A DNA stretch of 64,000 bases from Flavihumibacter sp. ZG627. Its GTDB lineage: Bacteria > Bacteroidota > Bacteroidia > Chitinophagales > Chitinophagaceae. Both the position numbers and the translations under genes were made by a program. Shown piece after piece: positions 9,222 through 19,086 of the stretch (the first letter of the stretch is position 1; each line of letters begins with the position of its first letter). The notes below the pieces were generated by a model. It was given only the letters and a program-made list of their open reading frames with translations. It was not told where the DNA came from and did no database searches. The stretch covers positions 88,521 through 152,520 of the forward strand of contig NZ_JPHF01000009.1 in the NCBI RefSeq assembly GCF_000814325.1, read 5' to 3'.

Positions 9222-10718
9222 TCATTTTTTCTTTCCCCAAACAGCAACTCCTTCATTATTAAGTCCGGTGAATATGATAGTGTTTTTCTTATTTTCCCAA
9301 TCACGGCCTCTTTGTACCATTACCCTATCGGTGTAGCCATTGTTCCATTTGAGTTCGAGCCAGGGTGCGTTATAATTCCAGGTACCAGCATTGTTGTTAA
9401 GACTTCCGTCAGCATTGATCATCAGATCAACACTCACCTGGAAGTCAGGAGAGACCTGCTCTTCCGCATATCCGGGAACAACACGATAGCCCATCACGAT
9501 CTGCTCATAATTACCAGATATATCCGCGGCAGGAACAAGACTATTATCTTCCCATGCATATCGTTCGGGAGAAACTACTGGCCAGCCATCGGGGGTCCAG
9601 AAAATTTTTCTTACATGCAGGTTCATAAAGAATTTGCCATTCCCCGGCCTCGCCTGATGCGCAATAAAATACTGACCCGTGCCATCCTCAAAAACTGCAT
9701 TATGAGCAACACCCTGGTAACCGCTATGGTTCCTGAACTGATAGGGGGCTAAAATCATAGGGCCATGATCCTCATTAATATTTACATCCTTTCCATTATA
9801 ATCATAAAAAGGACCATCGGGATTATCGCCTTTTGCTACCCGTACATTGTACTTTGTTTCAAGCCAATCGTAAGAAATAAACAGATAATACTTTTTTAAT
9901 TGGGTATTATAAACAACCTCCGGCCCTTCAATATTTCCATTATATTTTCCTCCTGTAAATCCGCGATTTGCAATGCGCTTGCCTTTATATCCGGGCGACT
10001 TTGCAAGACCGGTTACCGGATCTAACGACAATGCATAAATACCATCCCATGCGGACCCATAATAAAACCAATGTTCACCAGTTGGGGTAACTACTACAGC
10101 AGGATCGATAGCATTCGTCTGTATAGTCTGGTCATCCCTGGAAACAACCACAAGGTCTTTTTCCTTCCAGGGCCCTTCGGGAGAGGAGGCGGTAGCCAGA
10201 CCAATAACACTCAGCCTTGGCTTTGCACTTGATAGAGAATAATAAAGCCGGTATTCGTTACCTACCTTCAAAACATATGGCGCCCAGAGTGATCCAAATG
10301 GTTCGCTATTGTTTTGTCTTATAAACGCAGCACCTTTTGCAGGAAGACCTTCAAATACCCAGCCCACTGTTTTCCATTCCACCAGGTCTTTGGAGCGCCT
10401 AATCTGTAAGCCCACCCGGATAGCATGACCCCATGCAACATCCGTACTATATGCATAATAATATTCCCCGCTTTTAATAATGGAAGGATCATGAACATTA
10501 TGAGATCCCCAGAACAAATACTTTTCGGGGGCAGCAATATCCTCGTAATTATCGCGGATTGAATTAATGTCAAAGGCTGGTGAAGGATTTGGACCCGGCC
10601 CAGGATTGGGATCGGGCCCTGGGGTTGGCCCGGAGTCCGTTTTGGAACATCCGGCCGCCATAACTGCTACGAACACCATTGACAGGGTATACTCAAATAT
10701 ATATCTCCACATTAGCAT
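9222..10718 (-). CDS. GH43 extracellular arabinanase-like lipoprotein
   Basis: A 498-residue lipoprotein: the N-terminal hydrophobic stretch ends in MAAGC and is followed by a Gly/Pro/Asn/Asp-rich linker (residues about 28-47) that would hold the enzyme away from the outer membrane. The GH43 Asp residues are in VHDPSII and NAIDPAVV and the acid Glu in NIEGPEVV. A C-terminal beta domain of about 110 residues follows, as in two-domain arabinanases. Its ATG overlaps the stop of the upstream GH51 gene by one base (TAATG), so translation may be coupled. An ATG six bases further in (10712) is an alternative start. Confidence 0.9.
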   Translation of the reverse strand: MLMWRYIFEYTLSMVFVAVMAAGCSKTDSGPTPGPDPNPGPGPNPSPAFDINSIRDNYEDIAAPEKYLFWGSHNVHDPSIIKSGEYYYAYSTDVAWGHAIRVGLQIRRSKDLVEWKTVGWVFEGLPAKGAAFIRQNNSEPFGSLWAPYVLKVGNEYRLYYSLSSAKPRLSVIGLATASSPEGPWKEKDLVVVSRDDQTIQTNAIDPAVVVTPTGEHWFYYGSAWDGIYALSLDPVTGLAKSPGYKGKRIANRGFTGGKYNGNIEGPEVVYNTQLKKYYLFISYDWLETKYNVRVAKGDNPDGPFYDYNGKDVNINEDHGPMILAPYQFRNHSGYQGVAHNAVFEDGTGQYFIAHQARPGNGKFFMNLHVRKIFWTPDGWPVVSPERYAWEDNSLVPAADISGNYEQIVMGYRVVPGYAEEQVSPDFQVSVDLMINADGSLNNNAGTWNYNAPWLELKWNNGYTDRVMVQRGRDWENKKNTIIFTGLNNEGVAVWGKKK

Positions 10719-12295
10719 TACCTTAATTCAAGCACCACTACAGAAGCAGGAGCCATTTTCAGATTTATTTGTTTTCCTTTCAATGAAGCCCCATTATAAA
10801 CTGCTGGCTTCACTTTTTCAGCTTGCTGAAAGCTGTTATGATCCTGAATCTTTGCTGATGAAAGAACACGTCCTTTAACGGACTTAACTGACAGGCCATC
10901 TATTCCAATGTTAATCTCCCTGGCATTAGATGGATCAATATTAACGAGAGATATATGTGTGACGCCAGCCTTATTCTTTGATGCGGAAACAGAAATGGCA
11001 TTCATGGTATCCTTGCCAGCGATGTAAGTGGGACTAGCAAAATCCACGGGTATCATTGTTGCGTCCTGATGCACATTGTACATTTCCATAACATGAAATG
11101 TTGGGGTAAGTAATATCTTTTCTTTATTAGTAAGTATTACGGCCTGTAGCACATTAATGGTCTGTGCCAGATTTGCCATACGCACCCTGTCTGCATGATT
11201 ATTAAAAATGTTTAGTGTTACCCCTGCGATCATTGCATCACGCATTGTATTTTGTTGTTGCAGGAACCCTGGGTTAGTACCAGGATCGCCATCATACCAT
11301 CCTCCCCATTCATCAACAACCAGTGCCACTCTTTTCTTAGGATCATATTTATCCATTATCGCTGAATGCTTTGTTACCAATTCCTCCATCTTTAATGCTG
11401 ACTTCATTGTAGCTGCATAATGCGCTTCAGTAAAATCAATAGAGGGACCTTTCTTGGCCCAATCGATTACAGCATAATGGTGAAGTGCCACCCCTTCTAA
11501 CATGTGGTGGGGGATATCGCGCATAAGAACTTCAGTCCACTTCAAATCTCCTGAATTGGCACCGGAAGCAATACGAAACATTTTATCGTTATTGCCCCAA
11601 TCCGTCATGAAAGTTGCATACTTACGGTACTCATTGGCATAATACTCGGGAGTCATGTTACCACCGCATCCCCACGCTTCATTTCCCACGCCCCAATAAC
11701 TTACGTCCCATGGTTTATCACGGCCATTTTCTTTACGCCATTTACTCATTGGACTTACCCCTTCAAAATTTACATACTGAACCCAGTCGATCATTTCCTG
11801 TACTGTACCACTCCCCATATTTCCGGCCAGGTAAGGCTGTGCGCCGATCTTCTCACACATATTCAGGAAATCATGCGTACCGAAACTATTATCTTCTGTA
11901 ACTCCTCCCCACCACCTGTTAACTATTGTGGGTCGTTTTTCGCGGGGACCAACACCATCCTTCCAATGATAAGTATCAGCGAAACAACCACCAGGCCAGC
12001 GAAGTACAGGCACTTTCAACTTTTTCAACGCTTCAATAACATCATTACGTACGCCTTCAGAATGTGGAACAAGTGTACTCGTATCACCAACATAAAACCC
12101 ACCATAAATACAGGTGCCCAGGTGTTCAGCAAAATGACCGTAAATATTCTTATCAATTACATGCTGAGCTTCGGATGCACGGAGTGATACAGTCACCACC
12201 TGTGCCTGCAATACGTTTAATGAATTAAAAATTAAAATTAATGTAAGGGCTGATTTTATGAGCAGCCGAAAGAAGATGGCAATCGTTATGTTCAT
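10718..12295 (-). CDS. GH51 alpha-L-arabinofuranosidase
   Basis: A 525-residue exported exo-enzyme with a classical GH51 layout. After a signal peptide ending near LQAQ it shows NIYGHFAEHLG, VLRWPGGCFAD, the acid/base Glu in GVGNEAWGCGG and the nucleophile Glu in VVDEWGGWYD. It is the first enzyme gene after susCD and is separated from susD by 143 bases holding a strong hairpin. It is closer to the well-studied bacterial AbfA-type enzymes than the CBM-bearing GH51 downstream. Confidence 0.93.
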   Translation of the reverse strand: MNITIAIFFRLLIKSALTLILIFNSLNVLQAQVVTVSLRASEAQHVIDKNIYGHFAEHLGTCIYGGFYVGDTSTLVPHSEGVRNDVIEALKKLKVPVLRWPGGCFADTYHWKDGVGPREKRPTIVNRWWGGVTEDNSFGTHDFLNMCEKIGAQPYLAGNMGSGTVQEMIDWVQYVNFEGVSPMSKWRKENGRDKPWDVSYWGVGNEAWGCGGNMTPEYYANEYRKYATFMTDWGNNDKMFRIASGANSGDLKWTEVLMRDIPHHMLEGVALHHYAVIDWAKKGPSIDFTEAHYAATMKSALKMEELVTKHSAIMDKYDPKKRVALVVDEWGGWYDGDPGTNPGFLQQQNTMRDAMIAGVTLNIFNNHADRVRMANLAQTINVLQAVILTNKEKILLTPTFHVMEMYNVHQDATMIPVDFASPTYIAGKDTMNAISVSASKNKAGVTHISLVNIDPSNAREINIGIDGLSVKSVKGRVLSSAKIQDHNSFQQAEKVKPAVYNGASLKGKQINLKMAPASVVVLELR

Positions 12296-12359
12296 GTAAA
12301 TGTTTTATGTGGCTTATTAATTGTTAAATATACACTTTTGTATAATTATTACTTAAGAA

Positions 12360-12404
12360 GGGAGGGGTTAGGAGGATCGGGAACAATCCTCCTGCCATAC
12401 TCCC
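12360..12404. other. Intergenic hairpin between susD and the first GH51 gene
   Basis: The inner stem AGGAGGAT (12370-12377) pairs perfectly with ATCCTCCT (12386-12393) around an 8-base loop, and an outer GGGAG/CTCCC pair extends it. No U-run follows on the minus strand, so it is not a classical terminator. In this position it may stabilise the susCD message end or lower expression of the downstream hydrolase genes. The role is inference; the inverted repeat is directly visible. Confidence 0.6.
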
Positions 12405-12438
12405 AATAAACGACTGATGCTTGCTGTATGAGAAAAAT

Positions 12439-14004
12439 TTAATAACTGCTATTTTGAATCCATCCTTTATTTATTTCGATCTCTGACTGAGGAATTGGAA
12501 AGTATTCGCGCCCCGGTTGGTATGAATTGAATTCGGGATCCCTTTCCTTTAGCATAGCCAGTTTTACTGGGTCCTTAAGCCACCCCCAACGATTGATATC
12601 ATCAAACCGTTTACCTTCAAGACTGAGTTCCAATAATCTCTCGTGCGCAATCTGTTCACGCATCTGCGCCTGTGTCATTGCGGGCTTTGTATCCGAAAGA
12701 TCTGGGAGACCCACCCGATCTCTAACCAGTTTGATCCACTGGTATGCCTCAGCAGTTGCGCCAGTTTCATTTAGTGCCTCAGCATACATGAGTAATACAT
12801 CCGCATAGCGAAGGAGTCTTTCATTCATGCCTGAACGCCAGTCAAATTCATTCGGTTTGGTTTCGTCATTCTGATATTTACGCACGAACAGATCATTGAG
12901 GTCGGCGGGATTATTTGCATAGGCCACCGAGAATTCCTGTCCGTATAATGTAACACCTGGGGCATTAAAGAACATTGTGGCACGCAAGCGTGGATCTTCT
13001 TTGCCATCAACTGTCTTTTCTTCATTGAAAGCATTGAATGCAGCCCTTGTTGGCTGAACATCCACAAAACCAAATCCTCGGGGGCCATAGGTTATTGCTC
13101 TTGCACTGTATTTACCCCAGGAAGAGGATGGGGTGCCGCCCCAGCCCAATTCTGTTCCTCCAACACTTCCATCAAACTGAACTTCGAAAATTGACTCGAT
13201 ATTATTTTCAGAATTCTCTCTGAAATTATCGCGATAATTATCCATGAGGTCATAAATACCAAGGTCAATCACAGCCTTGAAACTTGCTGCCGCTTCTGGC
13301 CATAGTTTATTAAAAAGCTGAGCCTTGCCCAGGTAAGCCAGTGCGGCACCTTTGGTGGCCCGTCCTTTATTACCCTGGTCAGGACCATGTACGCCATCAT
13401 AACTAACGGGTAAGAGACCAGCCGCTGCATCAAAATCTGCCATTGCTTTAGCCCAACCGGCTTCCGGGGTTTCCTGAACCATATAATAAGCAACTTTACT
13501 TGCTGGCAGCTCAGTAGGATATGCAACATTTCCCCAGAAATTTGCGAGATGGAAAAAATATAATCCACGCAGGAAATGGGCTTGTCCAAGTATCCTGTTC
13601 TTTAATTCCGCGTCCATCTCGATTTGCGGAACATAATGTAAAACCTGGTTGGCCTTTGACACCCCTTCATAAAAGGCCCCGTAAGACCAGCCATAAATTG
13701 CGCCATCTGCAGTGTTAAGAGCAAATTTTCCGGTATTGTACATCTGAAGCCAGGGACTATTACTTTTTGCATCGTCGCCACGTGTATCCATCATGAGTGG
13801 TGTGGAACGCATATAGCTTCCATCGATGATCAGGCTGCTGTATGCAGCATTAACTCCCTTAACAGCATCATCTGCCGTTTTCCAGAAACTGGCTGAGGTA
13901 GGTGCATTAGGATTAACGAGTTCAAGCTTTTTCTCACAGGCTGTGAACCCTATAGTTGCTGCGGCAATCATTACCGCGTATACTTTTATTGTTGACATTT
14001 TCAT
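12439..14004 (-). CDS. SusD/RagB-family glycan-binding lipoprotein
   Basis: Outer-membrane surface lipoprotein that binds oligosaccharides and closes over its SusC partner. The 521-residue protein has a signal ending in IGFTACEKK (lipobox Cys), the SusD start KLELVNPNAPTSASFW, and the C-terminal family block ending in QPGREYFPIPQSEIEINKG. It lies 26 bases after susC and leads the arabinan hydrolase genes, so arabinan or arabino-oligosaccharides are the probable ligands. Confidence 0.95.
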   Translation of the reverse strand: MKMSTIKVYAVMIAAATIGFTACEKKLELVNPNAPTSASFWKTADDAVKGVNAAYSSLIIDGSYMRSTPLMMDTRGDDAKSNSPWLQMYNTGKFALNTADGAIYGWSYGAFYEGVSKANQVLHYVPQIEMDAELKNRILGQAHFLRGLYFFHLANFWGNVAYPTELPASKVAYYMVQETPEAGWAKAMADFDAAAGLLPVSYDGVHGPDQGNKGRATKGAALAYLGKAQLFNKLWPEAAASFKAVIDLGIYDLMDNYRDNFRENSENNIESIFEVQFDGSVGGTELGWGGTPSSSWGKYSARAITYGPRGFGFVDVQPTRAAFNAFNEEKTVDGKEDPRLRATMFFNAPGVTLYGQEFSVAYANNPADLNDLFVRKYQNDETKPNEFDWRSGMNERLLRYADVLLMYAEALNETGATAEAYQWIKLVRDRVGLPDLSDTKPAMTQAQMREQIAHERLLELSLEGKRFDDINRWGWLKDPVKLAMLKERDPEFNSYQPGREYFPIPQSEIEINKGWIQNSSY

Positions 14005-14030
14005 TTCGATTTTTTTGAAATTTAGCGACC

Positions 14031-17000
14031 TTAAAAACCTGCCTGCACCCCAAACATGTACGTTCTTGGATTAGGCCATGAACCAATATCAAAGCCCCTG
14101 CTATAGAGACCATCGCTCATGAAATCCGGATCATATCCTTTGTAATCAGAAATGGTAAGAACATTTTGTCCAGAAACATAAATGCGTAGTGAATTAAGTA
14201 TCTTGGTTTTACCCAGCATACCAGCAGGGAGTGAATATCCAACCTGAAAATTCTGAAGCCTTACATAATTGCCGCTTTCGACATGGCGATCAGACAAGCG
14301 GTTGTTGCCATTAGGATCTCCAATTACCGGACGAGGAACATTTGTATTCGTATTTTGAGGTGTCCAGTAATTCAGGTAATCGGTATGGTAGTTAGCATAT
14401 AAACCAAGCATAAGGTCATGATAGATCCCATTAACCACCTTGTTACCTCCATGCCCCTGCCAAAACATTGAAAAATCAAAGTTTCCGTAACCGGCTCCGG
14501 CATTGAATCCGAAATAATATTTTGGTATAGCACTGCCCTGGTAAACCCTGTCGAGGTCATTGATCACATTATCTCCATTAGTATCCACAAATCTAACATC
14601 ACCGGGAGCCGCATTCACCTGCTGTGCATGCTTGGCAATATCTTCCTGACTATTGAAGAGTCCTGCAGTACGGTAAACAAAAATATCACCTACTGAACGA
14701 CCAACTTCTGTTTTGCTGCCTGCACCATAAATAGGGTCATCATTATCACCCAGCTTTAGTACTTCATTCTTCACTGTGTGCATATTTGCATTCAGGTTGT
14801 ATTTGAATTTCCCCACCTGGCTGCGATAACCAAGATTGAATTCTAAACCACTATTACGCATAGTCGCAGCATTGGAAATCACATTTGAGGGGAATGATCC
14901 AACCGTTAATGGTATAGGAAGGGGGAAGAGAAGGTCCTTATTCGTATTGCGATAATATTCAGCTGAGAAAGTGAGCTTCTCATTCATTAAACCCGCATCC
15001 AGACCAACATATGAGGTAACTTTCGTTTCCCATTTCAATGAAGGGTCAACAACATTTACGGTTGTTGTACCCGGTGCGAGAACGCCGTTAAAAACATAAG
15101 ACGCATTGGTATTCACAAAAGCCTGATAGGCGTAATTGGGAATATTCTGGTTTCCAAGTTCACCATAGCCACCCCTTATTTTCAGCGAACTGATAGCATC
15201 GGGCAAACTTAACCACTGCTCATTATGCAGGTTCCAGGCGCTTGCAGCTGAGGCGAAATTACCGAAGTTATTACCAGGTGCGAACCGTGATGAACCATCC
15301 CTTCTGAAATTCAGCGTCAACAGGTAACGATCATCGAAATTATAATTCAGTCTTCCAAGATAGGAGAAGATATTGCTTTCCTGGTAGCCACTTGAAACTG
15401 TTTTTCCCTCAGCGGGCGCCTGTTCAAAATTGGGATAGTAGGGCATTGTAAGACCACGCGCACTGGCATAAATTCCTTCTCCGCGATCGTACTGATATGT
15501 TATTCCTCCAAGGAGATCGAATGAATGCTTATTCAACTCCAGTTTGTATGTTAACAGATTCTCGATAAGTGAAGTATTATTAATACCGCGGTTATCCCGA
15601 AGAAGCGATAATGTATTGGTATAGTATGTACCCATTTCAAACTCTGGTTCGAACCAACTGTCTTTCCAGTCTGTACGATCATAACTTAAGTTGAGTCTGT
15701 ATTTTAGTCCCTTTGCCAATGCCAGCTCTCCCCAAAAGCTTCCAAGCATCCGGGAGCGGTTGTTCTCATTATCCAGCAACGCATTCATACCTATCACATT
15801 CAGCATGATACCCCTGTAAATTGTTTCTGCGGGTCCACCATATCCACCAATATGATTCGGGTCTTTAACCGGAATAGTTGGGAAAGCGGTAACCAGACTG
15901 GTGACCATTCCACCAAATACAGCGCGTGAGCCCATATCATTGAAAGGCGCTACTTTTCCAGACTGGCTATAGGCTATTTTCGCCCCATAGGAAAATATTC
16001 CCTTCTTACCGCCAAGGTTTGCATTAAGAGTATAGCGATTGTATTTCTGTGGACCAGTATATGTTCCCTGCTGGTCGAAATAACCAAGAGAAACGCTATA
16101 GGTTGCTGCTTCGCTTCCACCAGAAAAACCTACATTATGATCCTGGATCAACCCTGTTTGAAAACCTTCCTCCTGCCAGTCGGTGTTAACATCATCCACA
16201 AAACTTGCACTGGATGGATCATTGGCGGGTGCAATCCCAAGTCCTGCATTCAGCTCTGCCGCAGTAACGATCTTCTGGTATCCAACCCGATCCGTAACTG
16301 ACAATTTTTTAGGATTGAATTGTGCACCCACATATCCGTTATAATTGACTTTGAGTTGTCCGGCCCTGCCTTTTTTAGTAGTAATGATAACTACACCTGT
16401 TGCAGCGCGTGCTCCATATATTGCACCGGCCGAAGCATCCTTTAATATCTGAACGCTTTCAATATCACCGGGATTGAAATCAAAAGGAGCAGTTACCGGA
16501 ACACCATCCACCACAAAAAGAGGATCATTGTTCTCAAAGGAACTCACCCCTCGAATTTTGATACGTACGTACCCACCTGGTTCTCCCGAACCATGAACAG
16601 TTACACCTGATACCTGACCCTGTAGCATTTTAGCCACATCATAGGTTGCCGTTTTTTTGGCATCATCTACTTTAACAACACCAACCGATCCTGTAAGATC
16701 CTTTTTCTTCTGTGTACCGTAACCTACAACGACAACATCATCCAGTGTGCCTACTGCCTCTTCTAGAGAAACGCGAATGGCCTGACCAGCACGTACGGTA
16801 ATGCGCTGTTCCTTAAAACCTACATTGGTTAATTGTAGAATGTCGTTCTCTTTAGCTTCAATGCTAAATCGACCATCCTGATCAGTCATTACCATCGCAC
16901 TATTACCCTGAAGTGAAACAGTTGCACCAACAATGGGATTACCCTTTATATCGGTGACTCTTCCCGTTACTGGAGTGGTTTGTGCGGAAACCTGCAAAAA

Positions 17001-17063
17001 GGTTAAAGTGAGAGAGATGCAAAGCAGTATGCACCGAAATTTTCGTGTGACAAGCAATCTCAT
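14031..17063 (-). CDS. SusC/RagA-family TonB-dependent outer-membrane transporter
   Basis: A 1010-residue importer. After a signal peptide comes a carboxypeptidase-D regulatory-like domain (TGRVTDIKGNPIVGATVSLQ), then the TonB-box-type and plug region (DDVVVVGYGTQKKKDLTGSV, LFVVDGVPV), and a long beta-barrel ending in an aromatic residue (VQAGF). It forms the pair with the SusD downstream and is the first gene of the arabinan unit. The regulatory palindrome at 17131-17155 lies 68 bases upstream of its start. Confidence 0.95.
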   Translation of the reverse strand: MRLLVTRKFRCILLCISLTLTFLQVSAQTTPVTGRVTDIKGNPIVGATVSLQGNSAMVMTDQDGRFSIEAKENDILQLTNVGFKEQRITVRAGQAIRVSLEEAVGTLDDVVVVGYGTQKKKDLTGSVGVVKVDDAKKTATYDVAKMLQGQVSGVTVHGSGEPGGYVRIKIRGVSSFENNDPLFVVDGVPVTAPFDFNPGDIESVQILKDASAGAIYGARAATGVVIITTKKGRAGQLKVNYNGYVGAQFNPKKLSVTDRVGYQKIVTAAELNAGLGIAPANDPSSASFVDDVNTDWQEEGFQTGLIQDHNVGFSGGSEAATYSVSLGYFDQQGTYTGPQKYNRYTLNANLGGKKGIFSYGAKIAYSQSGKVAPFNDMGSRAVFGGMVTSLVTAFPTIPVKDPNHIGGYGGPAETIYRGIMLNVIGMNALLDNENNRSRMLGSFWGELALAKGLKYRLNLSYDRTDWKDSWFEPEFEMGTYYTNTLSLLRDNRGINNTSLIENLLTYKLELNKHSFDLLGGITYQYDRGEGIYASARGLTMPYYPNFEQAPAEGKTVSSGYQESNIFSYLGRLNYNFDDRYLLTLNFRRDGSSRFAPGNNFGNFASAASAWNLHNEQWLSLPDAISSLKIRGGYGELGNQNIPNYAYQAFVNTNASYVFNGVLAPGTTTVNVVDPSLKWETKVTSYVGLDAGLMNEKLTFSAEYYRNTNKDLLFPLPIPLTVGSFPSNVISNAATMRNSGLEFNLGYRSQVGKFKYNLNANMHTVKNEVLKLGDNDDPIYGAGSKTEVGRSVGDIFVYRTAGLFNSQEDIAKHAQQVNAAPGDVRFVDTNGDNVINDLDRVYQGSAIPKYYFGFNAGAGYGNFDFSMFWQGHGGNKVVNGIYHDLMLGLYANYHTDYLNYWTPQNTNTNVPRPVIGDPNGNNRLSDRHVESGNYVRLQNFQVGYSLPAGMLGKTKILNSLRIYVSGQNVLTISDYKGYDPDFMSDGLYSRGFDIGSWPNPRTYMFGVQAGF

Positions 17064-17493
17064 AAGTTTTTTTTAATAATGGTTCACAATGCAAAAAACA
17101 AAATAAGGAAATACGATTTCCTTGCACTAAAATAAATGTATTTTTGACATTTATTAATACTTAGCCAAATTATTTTAAATTATTTTTTTAGGCTTACTTT
17201 CCTAAACCGATACACTCACCAATAATGCATATCTATTAAAGAGGTAGCATTACTAGTTGTATCTGTTAGTTAGATACGTCTATGAATGAAACACCTAAAG
17301 TCATCATTATCAATATTATTTGTCATTTTAACACTTATTCGCAGATAATTCAATACGCCAATCATATCCATTTCCCGCCTTCCTAGATTTAAAGTGGTAA
17401 ATTTTAAAGGGTCCTCTGTTGAATCATGGGAATTCGATAATGCCGATGTGGAGAATTGCATTAACGCCTCTTTACAATTCTTATCTTTAACGC
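17064..17493. other. Divergent intergenic region between susC and xseA
   Basis: These 430 AT-rich bases carry the promoter region of susC (left) and of xseA (right). The clearest element is the palindrome at 17131-17155. An open frame of 82 codons on the minus strand (17270-17518) runs into xseA and shows no family features, so I do not call a gene here. I see no RNA gene or terminator. Confidence 0.6.
17131..17155. promoter_or_regulatory. Palindromic operator upstream of susC
   Basis: AATAAATGT (17131-17139), a 7-base spacer (ATTTTTG), then ACATTTATT (17147-17155): a perfect 9-7-9 inverted repeat. It matches the araB-upstream site (3622-3646) at 22 of 25 positions. Two copies placed before the two transcription units of one pathway are strong evidence for a shared regulator, probably arabinose-responsive; whether it represses or activates is not visible. 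Confidence 0.75.
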
Positions 17494-18909
17494 ATGTCAT
17501 CAAACATACTGTTATCACAACTCAGCCTGCTCATCCAGGAAACATTGCAGGATAGTTTTGCTTATAAAAGATTTTGGGTAATAGCGGAAGTAATTAATCA
17601 CAGCTTTTATCGCCAGAAGGGATTTCATTATTTTGATCTGGTTGAACGTGAAGGCAGGAACTTGAAAAATCAAACCAAAGCGGCATCCGGTAATGGCAAT
17701 ATTATTACAAAAATCTCCGCTGTTGCATGGAGTACAGGGGCGTCAAGAATAAAGGCATTTGAGAATGAGACTGCGCAAATTTTCACCAATGATATTGAAG
17801 TGCTGGCTGAGGTATCAGTTGATTACCATCCGGTATACGGACTTAAACTTACCCTTCTGGATATTGACCCCCGCTTTACACTGGGCAAGCAGGAACAGCA
17901 AAGGCAAGCTACAATTGAAAGACTGCTTAACGAAAACCCAGATTATGTTTGGCGTAACAGTGAAGGCAAAGTACAGACTTTTAACCAGGAGCTGGAGATG
18001 CCCATTGTTATCCAACGTATAGCTATCGTGAGTTCCCGAAATGCTGCGGGATATGAAGATTTCTTACATAGCCTTGAAGACAATCCATTTCATTATAAGT
18101 TTATAATTGATGGTTTTTTTACCACCGTGCAGGGTGAGCAGAATGCGCCCGCCCTGGCAGCCACACTAGAAGATGTTGCAGAAGCTGCGCATCAAAAAGG
18201 AGTGGACTACGATGCTGTGGTGATTATTCGGGGAGGGGGCTCCGGTACCGATCTTTTACTTTTCGACAGGTATGAAATAGCTGCGGCTGTTGCGGCCTGC
18301 CCATTCCCCGTGCTTGCTGGCATTGGCCATCAGAAAAATGAGAGCATTACGGATATGATGGCTCATACTTCCCTCAAAACACCCACTAAGGTTGCTGAGT
18401 ATATCATCCAGCATAACAGGACCTTTGAACAGGAATTACTAACAAGTCAGCAGTCTGCAATCATTTATGCCCAGCAAATGTTGGCGGCAAGCAAGCAAGA
18501 ACTAACACAATTGCGGGCCGCTGTACTGTTCCAGTCTCAGTCTCTGCTTTACCAGCACAAACAATCACTTATTACATGGAAAAATATGTTCGCCCAAAGG
18601 CCAGTCCAACTAATTTCAGCAAGAAAAAATGAATTATTCCACAAGATCAGTACACTCCGGCTTCATAACCGGAATTTTATAAAACTGCATCAATCCAATA
18701 TTGATAACATGATCAGGCTTTTCCGTATGGCATCTCCTGAAAATCTACTTCAGAGAGGTTTTGCACTAATACGACACAATAATAATTTTGTTTCGAGTGG
18801 GAGACACTTTAAAAAGGGTGATCTTGTTGACATTATTATGGTGGATGCAGAAATAAGCACTACAGTTAATAGCAAAAAAATACCTGATGGAAAACCATTT
18901 GACCTATGA
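17494..18909 (+). CDS. xseA: Exodeoxyribonuclease VII large subunit
   Basis: Large subunit of the single-strand-specific exonuclease VII, used in mismatch and damage repair. The 471-residue protein has an N-terminal OB-fold (residues about 1-110) and the catalytic core with VVIIRGGGSGTDLLLFD and VLAGIGHQKNESITDMMAHT, then a coiled-coil C-terminal half that holds the small subunits. It overlaps xseB by 23 bases, the usual two-gene arrangement. Confidence 0.95.
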   Translation: MSSNILLSQLSLLIQETLQDSFAYKRFWVIAEVINHSFYRQKGFHYFDLVEREGRNLKNQTKAASGNGNIITKISAVAWSTGASRIKAFENETAQIFTNDIEVLAEVSVDYHPVYGLKLTLLDIDPRFTLGKQEQQRQATIERLLNENPDYVWRNSEGKVQTFNQELEMPIVIQRIAIVSSRNAAGYEDFLHSLEDNPFHYKFIIDGFFTTVQGEQNAPALAATLEDVAEAAHQKGVDYDAVVIIRGGGSGTDLLLFDRYEIAAAVAACPFPVLAGIGHQKNESITDMMAHTSLKTPTKVAEYIIQHNRTFEQELLTSQQSAIIYAQQMLAASKQELTQLRAAVLFQSQSLLYQHKQSLITWKNMFAQRPVQLISARKNELFHKISTLRLHNRNFIKLHQSNIDNMIRLFRMASPENLLQRGFALIRHNNNFVSSGRHFKKGDLVDIIMVDAEISTTVNSKKIPDGKPFDL

Positions 18910-19081
18910 GTCGGCCTATGCCGAATTACAGGAGATTGCAACGGAGATTGAAAATGAAACGATTACTGTTGATCAGCTTGCTCAAAAGTTAAACCGCGCA
19001 GCTAACCTCATTGAATTTTGCCAGGCAAAACTTCGATCAACAGAAACCGAAGTGAATAAGATTATCGGAAATATGGAATAA
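18887..19081 (+). CDS. xseB: Exodeoxyribonuclease VII small subunit
   Basis: A 64-residue two-helix protein matching XseB: LTYESAYAELQEIATEIE at the start and ITVDQLAQKLNRAANLIEFC in the middle. It binds the coiled-coil arms of XseA. Its start lies inside the end of xseA, so translation is probably coupled. A hairpin terminator follows six bases after the stop. Confidence 0.93.
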   Translation: MENHLTYESAYAELQEIATEIENETITVDQLAQKLNRAANLIEFCQAKLRSTETEVNKIIGNME

Positions 19082-19086
19082 AAAAA

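Noticed and set aside
8485..9336. 283-codon plus-strand frame
   Set aside because: It is antisense to the GH51 gene at 7239-9218, which has clear catalytic motifs; the antisense product has no family features.
17270..17518. 82-codon minus-strand frame between susC and xseA
   Set aside because: It overlaps the start of xseA, lies in the promoter region and shows no recognisable features.
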